Assembly (NCBI RefSeq): GCF_009870125.1
Contig: NC_046683.1
Coordinates: forward strand, 9,610,001 to 9,674,000
Source of the DNA: Drosophila pseudoobscura
Taxonomy: Eukaryota; Arthropoda; Insecta; Diptera; Drosophilidae
Length of the DNA: 64,000 nt
Reading direction: 5' to 3'
Shown here: positions 33,101 to 44,400 of the stretch, one piece after another
How the letters are laid out: each line of letters opens with the position of its first letter
Position numbering within the stretch: position 1 is the stretch's first letter
Notes under the pieces: generated by a model
Seen by the model: only the letters and a program-made list of their open reading frames with translations
What the model was told of the DNA's origin: nothing
Databases searched by the model: none
Program-made: the position numbers and the translations under genes

Positions 33101-36100
33101 CTGAAACAGGTGGCCCTCACCGAATATACCTCGCATTTGGTCACCAAAACAATCAGCTTCTCATAGAGCCTGTAAAATGAACGAATGGTTTAGAATTGGG
33201 AGATCCTTCGCCAAATAGAGACACGCAGTGGACCAATGAGAGCGTAAGACCATCGAAAACGATAGGAAAACCGATAAGAACATGTTTCGTGGAATATTCA
33301 TTTGCCAGCGTTTTATGATATTCTTACGAGGCGCTTTAGCCACAAATCAGGGGGCAGAGACGGAGACAGAGATTCGCCTTACCTGGCATTCTGTTCCACA
33401 AAATATTCAATTCCATTCGCATGGGTGGAGGCATGGGACAGGGCCCAGACGGCCGCTTTCAGTTCCAGACACTCGGCATCGTCCGTGCACTTGGCGCGTG
33501 TCAGGAGGTCCAGCAGCTGGGGAAGATCCCCGAATTTACTCAGCGCCGTCATGCCCTGGCTGGTCTGCACCATCTGTCCGTACAGATGGGGGGCAATGTT
33601 CGGGGGCACTGTCTGGGGCCGCTGGTTACAGTTGCGTCGCGAATAGTAGCCATCCTCGTTGCGTATGTGCAGCGTGAGGCTGGAGTGGGTGTCGGCCTCG
33701 ACGAGCAGCACGTATCGCTTGTTGTAGCCATTCCGCCAGTACTTGATCTCATCCTCGATGCGGGCCAGGCTGCTGTTGAGGCCGCGCGACAGCGAGTAAT
33801 AGCGGGACATCAGCAGGCGACCCACGTCCCCGCGCAGCGTCAGATTCGGCCACAGGCTGACAATTTCCTCTAAATAGTACTTGTCATGGCAGGCCTCCTC
33901 CAGCACCTCCATGGCTGCCAGCACCACACTGCGGTCGGCATCCTTCGTTTGGAGTATGATCAGTGGTATGCCCCACACCTCAAAGTGCGGCAGGCGGGCA
34001 CGCAGCAGCACGGCCATAAACTGTGTGGCATACAAACGCCCGCTGCGCGTCTTGGCAGAGGTCAGCGCTTTCTCCAGCACCTGCCTGGGGAGCTTCTCAA
34101 AGCTGTAATTGAGGCCAGAGACAATCAGCTTCACGTAGCACACATGATCCGTGACACGCACCAAAGTGATCAGGCTGGAAAAGCAATGGATACCAGAGAA
34201 TGAGTATTTACTGCAGATAGCAACAAGAAACGATAAGGGACGATGGAACAGCAGAGACTACTAAACTCTATTCTTATACAGCCACTAAGATAGCAGCACT
34301 TTCCGCCCTCAGAATGACAGAAAAAAAATTATACGCTCTACGAAACTCCCGCCAATGAACCAATGAGGACAGATTACTGCATCCCTTTGGCTACGTGCAA
34401 GCCTCTCACGCACTCAGCAGAATGCAAAGATCTGCAGTTACTCGAGCCATCACGGAGAAGGTTCTTCTCTTTTCCCAGCTACCGCTTTAAGCTAACCTAA
34501 CGTGCTGCCTGGGGCCTGCTGTAGAATTTTCTACCAAGTACATATATACTCACTATTCAAAAACAGTTGTATTCTTGAGCACTTCAATGCCCTTCCGTGT
34601 GCGGCACATGCGTCCAATGTAAAGAAAATACTGCTGGCACATGGTATTGTTCATGTGCTGGGGACTAAACAAACAGTCGTGTGCCCGATTCGATGTGGTC
34701 ACAGCCAGCAGATGCTGGCTAATGTCCGAAAAGTAGTCCGTGATATAACGCATGCATTCCAGCTGCCAAAAATAAAAGAGAGAGCTCATAAATAGTGGGA
34801 GCGCACAAATAGGAGGGGCAGGGGGGGAGGGGAGGACACTCACCTGTCTGCTGCCTACCAGGACATCTATCAAATCCAGCCCGGCACTGACAAACGCTGG
34901 CATGCTGTGTCCTGGCACCAGATCCTGATGCGAAAATCGGTTATTGCTTGGCTTGTAAAAGTCCACCAATCGCTTCAGGAATTTTCCCAGCGTAAAGTCG
35001 AGCTTTCGTGTACAATTTGACTGGAAAAGAGAGCAAGAAAATGATTGTTAAATGTGTAAAAATCATTCGATTAATCGAATTATTCATTTACTCTGAGGAT
35101 CGTGGTGATGACATCCCAATCCCATAGATTCGCATCCGTTTGGGTTAGCACGCGGGAGCCGGTGAGCAGGCGATTTAGGGCTCGAAAATTATCAAACAGG
35201 GCCTGCGGCATGAATTTCCGTTTCAATCGAAAGCTGGAACGTAAGGAATTCGAGGAGGATTGCGATTGTGACTCATCGCTGGAGGATACCGAATCGAGAC
35301 GCTGACGATCCAAGGTGGCATGAAACTGTCCCGATAGCGGCACTGAGGAGCCCGCCGCCGCAGCCGTATCCTGTAGCTGCAGGGCGGGGCCCTGCTGCTC
35401 CTGCACGTTGAGGTGGCGTCGAAAGAGTCGCGTCTGGATGAGGGCTCCTCCTTGGATAATACTGTCCAGAAATAGACTGCACGATGCCGGCCTCTGGCGC
35501 AGCATCTTCTGGTAGTTCTGAAGCGCAGCCACCGAGGCATTGGCCTGTTGATTCCCCTGCGTGGCATGGCCAATGAGCGTGGGCAGGGCTGGGCTGGTGC
35601 AACAAATGTCCGGCGGCAGGTGTGTGTGCATCAGCTGCAGGATCTTGCCAATGAGGACGGTGGCCCGCACCGAAATGAACTGATCGCTGGCAACGGCCAC
35701 CTCAACGAGGGCATTCAGCAGACCCGTCTCCAGGAAGCAGTACAGCAGCAGGGCCAAATGCTGTTCGACAACATTCGGGGCCCGGGCAGCCAGACTGGGC
35801 AGAATCGAACGTCCCTCGGCGGAAACGAAGCCATTGCTTAGCAGCCACGAGTCCTGAAAGTCCGAGGGATCCACTGCCTGCAGTGCCACAGCATAGTCAT
35901 CCGTCCAGGCGGGTTGCGGCAGCGACAGGAGCTCGTACAGCAAATCCAATATTGCTTTCTGTGTATGGGAGGAGGAGATTTCAACATGAGAGAGGCACCA
36001 ACAAGCAGAAGAAAAAGAACACTCACTCTGACTTCAACTTGATTTAAATATAAGGCGTCGACTATTGCTTGCAGGCCTGAGGGTTTGCTTGGATCACAGA

Positions 36101-38539
36101 ATTCGAGGGTGCCCGTCCAGCTGCGCAAAACGGAGAGCAATGCCAGCCGGCAGCTCGTGTAGCGAAGTTCGCGTGCATCTCTGCAAGAGAAATGCCAGAA
36201 TTTTAATGATGCGAAAACGCTGGAGAGACGCTTTCACTCACTTGTTCTTGTCCATGATGCCCAGTCTGTAGGTGAAGTCACAGTACGGGGCCGCCAGGCA
36301 ATCCAGACGCACTCCGCACATATTTCGCGTTTGCGGCCACTCTAGCAGATAGAGCAGGACGCCGCAGAGGCTCTCCGCGATGCGGGGATTGTGGCACTCG
36401 AGTACATTGCGGGTGATGGAGGTAACGCCGCCGCAGACAATGAGCAGGGCGGGATTGAGGACAGCAATTTCCGCCAGCGTGGCCAGACAGGCACGCAGCA
36501 GATTGTCGTTCTCTTCGATGCCACTGTCCGCCAACGAGACGAGGCATCGCACCACCACCGGACTGATGTCCTCGGGGGCAATGGCCAGCATCTTTCGCAC
36601 CAGCTTGAGGGCCTGCACCCGCTCATCGTCATTCTTTAGCATCAGGTCAATGGAGCGACACAACAGATGCTGCAGCTGGAGGGAATTGAAGGCCTTAATG
36701 TCCTTAGGCGTGCTCAAAGCATAGCGGATGGTGCGCAGTGCCGCCGCCCTCACTTGGGTGAACGTGTGCACCAGCGATGCACTCAGGCTATGGGAGGAAA
36801 AGAGATCAGGATTATATTTCCTTGGGGAAAACCGACTGTATTACCAGAAGAGCAGCTCCTCTGTGCTGAAGCGCAGATTGCTGTGATGCGATCCCTTGCG
36901 GGCAGCCAGGCAGAGCGAGGCCAAAGCATTGAGCAGGAACAGGCGCTTGGTGTCACGGGTCTCCTCCCGACAGAGCATCGAGTAGATGTCAAAGGCATTC
37001 TCCGCCGCCGATCTTGTGGGATCCAGTCGATAGAAATCCTCCGGATCTTGGGAAACTGCAACAAGTAAAATGGTTACAATTATTTTTAAGTTTAATTTGT
37101 TGTCCTCCCTCTCCCTCTTTTCCCTTACAGACACGTACACACACACATAGCCGCCTCTCTTTGTTAGTGTGTGAAACGAGCACAGATATACACACACACA
37201 AAATGCATTGGAAAGCGAAGAAGATCGACAAGTGAAATTGATCCACGAGCGAAACTAATCAGCTCTGCTTCGACGTCAACAGCGACGCTGGCTGCGGCGC
37301 CGCTGTGCACGTGAAATGACAGCCGAGGCAGCGTCATAGCACAGTTTCGCTGCTGGTGCCTACCCTTTATTCAGAGAGTATGCAAGTCATACATTCAGTA
37401 TGCAATAGCCCCCAAAGTATTTATCATCCCGATCAGCATTGGCATTCCCAGTATTAAATCCTGCTGTAAGGGAATTCTGTTAATCTTAGAGAATCATAGG
37501 AAATCCGAACCAAAACAATTCTTTAACAAAATGCAGAAAAAGACTGCTTATCCATGCCAAAATGGGCGATCTGCTAGGGTATCAAAGCTTCGGCACTCCT
37601 GAAGCTCTAGTCTACGTTGTCGTTACAGCTAACTGTACTTGTATGATGGATCTGGTGAGAGAGAGAGAGAGAAAGAGAGAAACGGGCATACAGAGGGTTG
37701 GGGGGGCAGGCAGGCATGGTGCTGATGAATGGAAGAAACCGAGCATTTAATGCGTTCCGTTGCTGCTGCTGCGTCATCGTTTGTATGGCTCTCTCTCTAT
37801 GCTGCTGCTGGCGACTGTCTCTATTAATAGACGGCCAACATGTAGCAAAAGAATTTGGTCAAATGGCAGCAACAACAACATTAACAATAACCAAAATAAA
37901 AATACATAAATATACTACTATGTATGTGTGCAAACATGTACATACATACATGTGCACTATACACAAATAAATGGCAGAAGGGTAACCATTTCTGGAAGAA
38001 TGTGCAAGAAAGAGACTGCTGTGCTGCGTCTGCTAATAAGAAGAATGCTGTTCTTTCAATTCAGTGCTCTGTTCTGTTGAAATATGGTTACCGTTATGCG
38101 CAATTGACTTAACATTAACATTGACTGGGGCAACGGGCTGTGTGCGGGGGCTAGGAGGTTGTACACAGACCACTGTCTCTGTTATTGACAAAAGGTTGCT
38201 GACTTAACATCAATGCAAACAAATGTTTGAGGGACTGGCTGCACTCGGGCGGGATGGACAATTTATTGAATAAGCACTGGCCGACAACCCAACCAACAAC
38301 AAATCACCAAGGGGACAACAATAGCAACAGCTGCTGCTGCTACCTGCCTGCCTGCTTGGTTTAGATTTAACGCACAGCAATCGCAATTGATATCAAAATT
38401 CTATGGCATGTTATGTCCATTGGCCGTGCCTATGCTTGGGTTATGCTTAATGTTAATTAACATTAGTTACATTACCTTTAATGCGTAATTGTAATTTGCT
38501 TCTTTTGCCAAAACGCCAACTGGAATGTAGGGAGGCCAT
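30158..38539 (-). CDS. rictor: Rictor, rapamycin-insensitive subunit of TORC2
   Basis: Rictor is the scaffold defining TOR complex 2, which phosphorylates Akt at its hydrophobic motif in the cytoplasm. Eleven exons join in phase (38539-38476, 37055-36845, 36787-36242, 36180-36027, 35958-35092, 35020-34844, 34762-34554, 34174-33383, 33169-33045, 32973-31325, 31258-30158), giving 1964 residues. The N-terminal two-thirds is an armadillo/HEAT-like solenoid with recognisable rictor blocks (LRSWTGTLEFCDPSKPSGLQ, LSNGFVSAEGRSILP, ISVRATVLIGKILQ, NIAPHLYGQMVQTSQGM, NWLSVRHDR). The long exon at 32973-31325 begins a Ser/Gly/Gln-rich disordered region. The final exon restores the conserved C-terminal piece (ICLYSESCKTLGRSSYRMSA, RRFLQELF), followed by an acidic, poly-Asp-Ala tail. 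The start exon encodes only 21 residues (MASLHSSWRFGKR) before a 1.4-kb intron. It is the least certain exon but is in phase. Rictor is divergent from Vav. Confidence 0.93.
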
Positions 38540-40283
38540 CGCAGGGCTCAGCGGATGGTGGGGCTGGAATGGCGGTTTCGCCCGCTCGCCGAATAGCGCA
38601 GAGCCGGTATAAATAAGAGGCACAAATTATATCTCTATATTGCTTTCTTAGTTTCACTTGCTTTGGCTTGTTTGGCTGCACAATTTACATTTTTTATTGG
38701 AGCCTGCGCGCTCGCTGCTGCTGTTCTCGGTTAATGTGCTGAGTCATTTGATTGCCAGTCAATATCTTCTAATTTTGGTTATTTTTACTATTTATTGGAC
38801 TAATATATTGATAAACTTTAGATAAACGAGCTGCGTTTTGGCTATATTTTCCAAAATTCTCGACAAGAACTACGCGCTAACTACGCGGTAACTACACATT
38901 TGCTACATAGTGGGAGGAAAAAAAGGGTATGGACAACAGCTAAAATGGTCCAGAAAATGCAAACGCATGCAAAGTAAAATCCACCCCTTTCGTCTTATAT
39001 ACCATGAAGACCATACCCTATTTTATAGCCCACTCAAAGTTACAACTCTTTTCTTCGTTGCAGGAAAGAGCACAAGTGTGACCGTCCAACCCTCAGAAAT
39101 ATACCGATGATAAAATTAACTTAGCCCACTTAAGCCCCCTTTATTTATAAAACAGAACTAATAATAATAATTACTCTTGTAGTCCCATCCTTGCCTTCGT
39201 CTTTACTTCATAAAAAGAGCCAGAGAGCGAATCCGAAGAAGCGGCTATCGATGCTATCAACTGAATCCGAGCCAAAGAGATTTTGTTTGTAAATGAATTT
39301 GTGGCAAAGGCATTAATGCCAACTTAATAGATTGATGAAATTGATCAAATATACCATTATAAACCGTAAATATACCTTCAACTCTATTTCGAAGTCAAAA
39401 TATACCGAAATGTTTACAATATAACGCAAATGGTTACCCTGTACGATTTAATTTTGTATGGAGCCGCATTCACACAACTCATCGAACAAATATACCGTGT
39501 GATCTTCAGAAAAATAACGCCTTCTCATTTTAAAATATACCGTAAATCCTGTCGAATATATAATATATATAGCAGAGTTATATGAGAGCGAAAATACAAA
39601 AACTCCGCGCAAGGATGTTTCTGTACCCCATGTTCCTTAAAAATTAAATTAAATTGATTAAGGTAGTTGATGAAATATATTTGCATTTCTGCATACTTAC
39701 AAGGTGTGTTACCTGGAGAGGGTATATATATTTATATTATTATATATACAGGGCTGCCAGATCAATCAACCGATGCGTCAACAGCACTATTTATGATTAC
39801 AGAGCCCCAAAAATGCGTTTAACAGCACCATGTTGATCGTACACAAACAAATTGGGCCCCCATTTCTTGCAACACCCCCCACACTCCTCCGGGCGTTTTT
39901 TCAGCGACAGTCAAAAGAGAAACACACAAAAAAAAATTAACGCCAGCACTCGAAAGAAAATCTGTGCCAGTCCATAGAGTACGCGTTTCGTTATTATCTA
40001 TCTATCTGTCCGTCTTGTGTTTTTAATGTAGTTTATGCAGCATCTCTGCTGCATCTGTGTAATCAGTAATCTGTCCAGGAAAAACGATGGCCCACGGATG
40101 AGCCCCAATTGGTTTTATTAACGCAACGAAATTTATGCGCGCGCCTGCCATTGCGACTCCCGCAGTCGAGGCCCCCCAGCAGCAGCATAAGCAGCACCCA
40201 CACACACGCCCAAGTCCGAGGTCAACTCCCACCCAATCTCCGCCTGCCTGCGCCCACAAAATCGGTCGCCCTCAATATTTCAA
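38540..40283. other. Divergent promoter region between rictor and Vav
   Basis: This 1.7-kb noncoding spacer contains a set of repeated AATATACC-like motifs at about 39345-39545. It also contains the presumed leaders of rictor (left) and Vav (right). No coding potential beyond short frames was seen. A TATAAATA at about 38609 is on the plus strand, and the adjacent gene runs the other way. Confidence 0.45.
39345..39545. repeat. Cluster of AATATACC-type short repeats
   Basis: ATATACC recurs about six times in 200 bases, often as AAATATACCG. The same motif recurs at 58560-58605 and near 59360. This looks like a dispersed AT-rich element of fly genomes, but I cannot name the family with confidence. 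Confidence 0.5.
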
Positions 40284-41399
40284 ATGGCATCAAACAACAA
40301 TAACAGCAGCTTTGGCAGCTCCCTTGGCGGCGGTATCGCCGCTGTCAATGCAGATCTATGGCGCGAATGCGTCGCCTGGCTAACAAGATGCAAAATCATA
40401 CCGCCCGACCACAAGGCCGCCCTGCCCGACGCCGAGATCCGTATACTGGCCATGACGCTGCGGGATGGCGTCCTGTTGTGCAATTTGGTGATCCATCTGG
40501 ATCCGAGCAGCATGGATCCGCGGGAATTCAATCGCAAGCCACAAATGGCCCAGGTGGGGCACCATGCAACCATTACGATCCTCGTACATCATCGTCATCA
40601 TCATTGCGGTTTTCCTTTCTCCAGTTTCTGTGCAGCAAGAACATCAAGCTCTTCCTGGATGTCTGTCACAATAATTTTGGTATACGCGATGCGGATCTGT
40701 TTGAGCCCACCATGCTCTACGATCTGACCAACTTCCATCGGGTGCTGATCACGCTCTCAAAGCTGTCGCAGTGTCGCAAGGTGCAGCAGCTCCATCCGGA
40801 TCTAGTGTGAGTGTGTGAAGAGCAGTGCAGTTGTTGCAGCAGCACCACCAGCAATACCACCAGAGATGGGATCAAACTGCTTGTTCTGCATAATGCTATT
40901 GGAAGCAGCTACCCCATCCCTGGTTATGCTTGCATCACACCACCTCCCCGCAATTGTGATTCTTATTGGATCTTCTTTTGCAGCGGTTTCAACCTTCTGC
41001 TATCGCCCAGCGAACGTTCCCATTCGGATGAGGCCATCTACAAGGATCTGCACTCCACGTAAGTTTTGTTGTGTCTTTTATAAAAATGCACCTCCTGCGG
41101 TTCTCGCAGCATAACGGATATGCAATGTATTTTGCATTTCCGCTCCCCCTTCCCCACACAATCTCTTTACCATTATGCGTCCACGTACAGATCGCCTAAG
41201 CCCTTGCGTCCCTCTCTGGGTGCTTATCAAAAACAAAAACGAAAGAAAAACTGGAATTAAATCCCATTGTCCCGTTGCTTTTATCTAACACGCACTCTCT
41301 CGCTCTCTCTCACGCTCTATCTCTATCATTTCTGTAACTCTCTCTCTCTCTCTCTTTCTCCTTCTAACACACAACCAATCATTGTGTGCGTGTTGTAAC

Positions 41400-41439
<40 letters not shown>

Positions 41440-44400
41440 TTATTGCTTTTACCCCCAAAAACAAAACTGCATTCCCGACGGGCAGTGAAATGCGAAAAAC
41501 AAACAGCATCGATGCCGCCGTCGTGCCTGCATCATCCGCCGCCACCATCGCCAGGGAAGGATTCTACGAACGGACTTTGAAGAGCGGCTCTGGGTCCGTG
41601 TCGGTGGAGGATGAGAATAGCGATATAACCATTGAGAATGGCACCGAGGACAACGATATTGATGATATGGACGACATCGGTGATGGGACCATGGACAATG
41701 ACTCGGGCAGTGGCGGCAGCGGCAGTGGCGAAGGCGGTGGCAATGGTTCCATGAAAACCCTCTCCTTTGACCTCTCTCTGGACGACACTGCCTCGCTTGA
41801 GGGCGTGCCTCTGGCCACAGTCGCCTCGCCGCCGGAAACCCTGGCGCCCACACGCACCACTGCTGCCCTCCTGCGGGAGGCACCGAAGCCAAGCACCTCG
41901 GAGGCTGCTGCCGAGGCATTTGCATCGAATGCATCGTTTTGTGCATCGACACTGTCGCTGTTGCATGCCTCCAACTCGTCGCTGTTCATCAACGAGAGTC
42001 AGTGGCTGCAGAAGGCCGCTGCCGCTGTCTACAATTATCGGTCATGTCCGTCGACTAGCTCCTCGGAGCATGAGTACTCGTACATCTACAGCGAGGACGA
42101 CGAGAAGGTCTACGAGGATCTGTGCTATGTCACCTTCCAAACGAAGCCAAAACCAGAGGTGTGCCGTCTATCCATTACTAACCTTACTCTCTCCCTGTAG
42201 TAGTCTCTGCGTAGTCCTCATCCTCATTCTTAACCCATTCCCCAGACCACCAGCTCTACCCCTACCCTGCTTTACTCTACCTTTACTGAAATCTTCTGAA
42301 TATCTGTTTAGTCTTAAGAAAATACTACCGAACACATCACACCCACCAAATGCAATGCACCGCACCCAAAGGTTAGCCTTTTCTTTATTTTGCTTCTGTT
42401 TGTATATCTATAGCGTTACCATATTTATCATTTATAAGGCAAAATATCCCAAAACGATACCCCCACCTAGATTTGACACCGTTTAAGGGCCCGTCCATCC
42501 AGCATATTGCTAAAATTTGTGGGGCCCAGCCATCGTTCAAATGTGGATTATGGATTGTGTATCGATCCGAAATACACACTGGGTTATGGGGACACCTGCC
42601 TGTCATTCCTTTTGCCGATAAGGCTGTCGCCCTATCATTCATCTGTGTCCGCCGCCGCAGCCGCCTGAGCCGCCGCCGCCTGATTGTTATTGGATTGGCA
42701 TTGGCTTCTGCTCAAGCTCCAAACAACAGATTATCGCACTACAATATGTATAATTGATTGGGTGGGTAATTATTTACTCTTATTGAAACATTCCTATAAA
42801 TAGAGGCTTCAAATGATCCTGCCATATCGTTGCTAAAAATCGAAACCGTGTCGAACATTTGTTCTGCATTATGCAAACCATTTTGGTTCGGCAATGATTA
42901 CCCGATTACCCCTTTCCGCGAGAATCCAGTATTGTTGCTCGGAGAATACACATCCGTATGCACGTGCCGTGAGCCCCATTGATGCCCCTGAACCATTGCT
43001 TATTTCAATGAAAATGCCATTTCACGTTTTGTTCGGTTGCGTTCTCTTCTTCTTGATTTTGATTTGTTTAACAATTCGTTGTAATATCTATTGCTATTAT
43101 GTTCGATGTTGTTGTTTTTACTCTCTCTAGCTTTCTGTATTATTTTTCGTTTCCTTTCTTCTCCAACATTTGATGTGTAGCTTTTCTGTTTCCTTCTTTC
43201 TTGTAACATTAAATCTAGTCTTTGCTTAACGATTCAACAGCATCTATCTATCAGTGTGTATTTTTTTTTTTCTTAAATTTCGATAACGTTTTTAGTCAAT
43301 ACGAGTAATAGTCTTTTCTTTTTCGTTTCTTATTTATAAGTCTTTTGCACGCATTCCTTTGCGGGGCAGCAAATAGGAACTAACACAAAAAAAAAAAAAA
43401 ATTACAAATAATATGAGGGGATAACAAAAACGTGGACCCTGTTTCAGTGGTAGCTTCTTTGGCTCTGCCTTGGTCTCCTCTTCTTCATTACTTATAGACT
43501 ACTCGCCGAATACTCTGTTTCGACCCTTGGTTTATTCCTGATTTTCACAAACTCCTTTGCGGGGCAGCAAATAGGAACTAACACAAAAAAAAAAAAAAAA
43601 TTACAGATAATATGAGGGGATAACAAAAACGTGGACCCTGTTTCAGTGGTAGCTTCTTTGGCTCTGCCTTGGGCTCCTCTTCTTCATTACTTATAGACTA
43701 CTCGCCGAATACTCTGTTTCGACCCTTGGTTTATTCCTGATTTTCACAAACTCCTTTGCGGGGCAGCAACTAGGAACTAACACAAAAAAAAAAAAAAAAT
43801 ACAAATAATATGAGGGGATAACAAAAACGTGGACCCTGTTTCAGTGGGAGCTTCTTTGGCTCTGCCTTGGGTTCCTCTTCTTCATTACTTATAGACTACT
43901 CGCCGAATACTCTGTTTCGACCCTTGGTTTATTCCTGATTTTCACAAACTCCTTTGCGGGGCAGCAACTAGGAACTAACAAAAAAAAAAAAAAAAAATAC
44001 AAATAATATGAGGGGATAACAAAAACGTGGACCCTGTTTCAGTGGGAGCTTCTTTGGCTCTGCCTTGGGCTCCTCTTCTTCATTACTTATAGACTACTCG
44101 CCGAATACTCTGCTTCGACCCTTGGTTTATTCCTGATTTTCACAAACTCCTTTGCGGGGCAGCAACTAGGAACTAACAAAAAAAAAAAAATACAAATAAT
44201 ATGAGGGGATAACAAAAACGTGGACCCTGTTTCAGTGTGAGCTTCTTTGGCTCTGCCTTGGGCTCCTCTTCTTCATTACTTATAGACTACTCGCCGAATA
44301 CTCTGTTTCGACCCTTGGTTTATTCCTGATTTTCACAAACTCCTTTGCGGGGCAGCAACTAGGAACTAACACAAAAAAAAAAAAAAAAAAATACAGATAA

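Noticed and set aside
38609-38616. TATAAATA near the rictor start
   Set aside because: It is on the plus strand, whereas rictor is transcribed from the minus strand, and no plus-strand gene starts just downstream.
42161-42163. Alternative Vav donor two bases earlier (GTGTGC at 42159)
   Set aside because: It would shift the frame of the next exon. The donor at 42161 keeps phase and yields PEVTTDN, in line with Vav.
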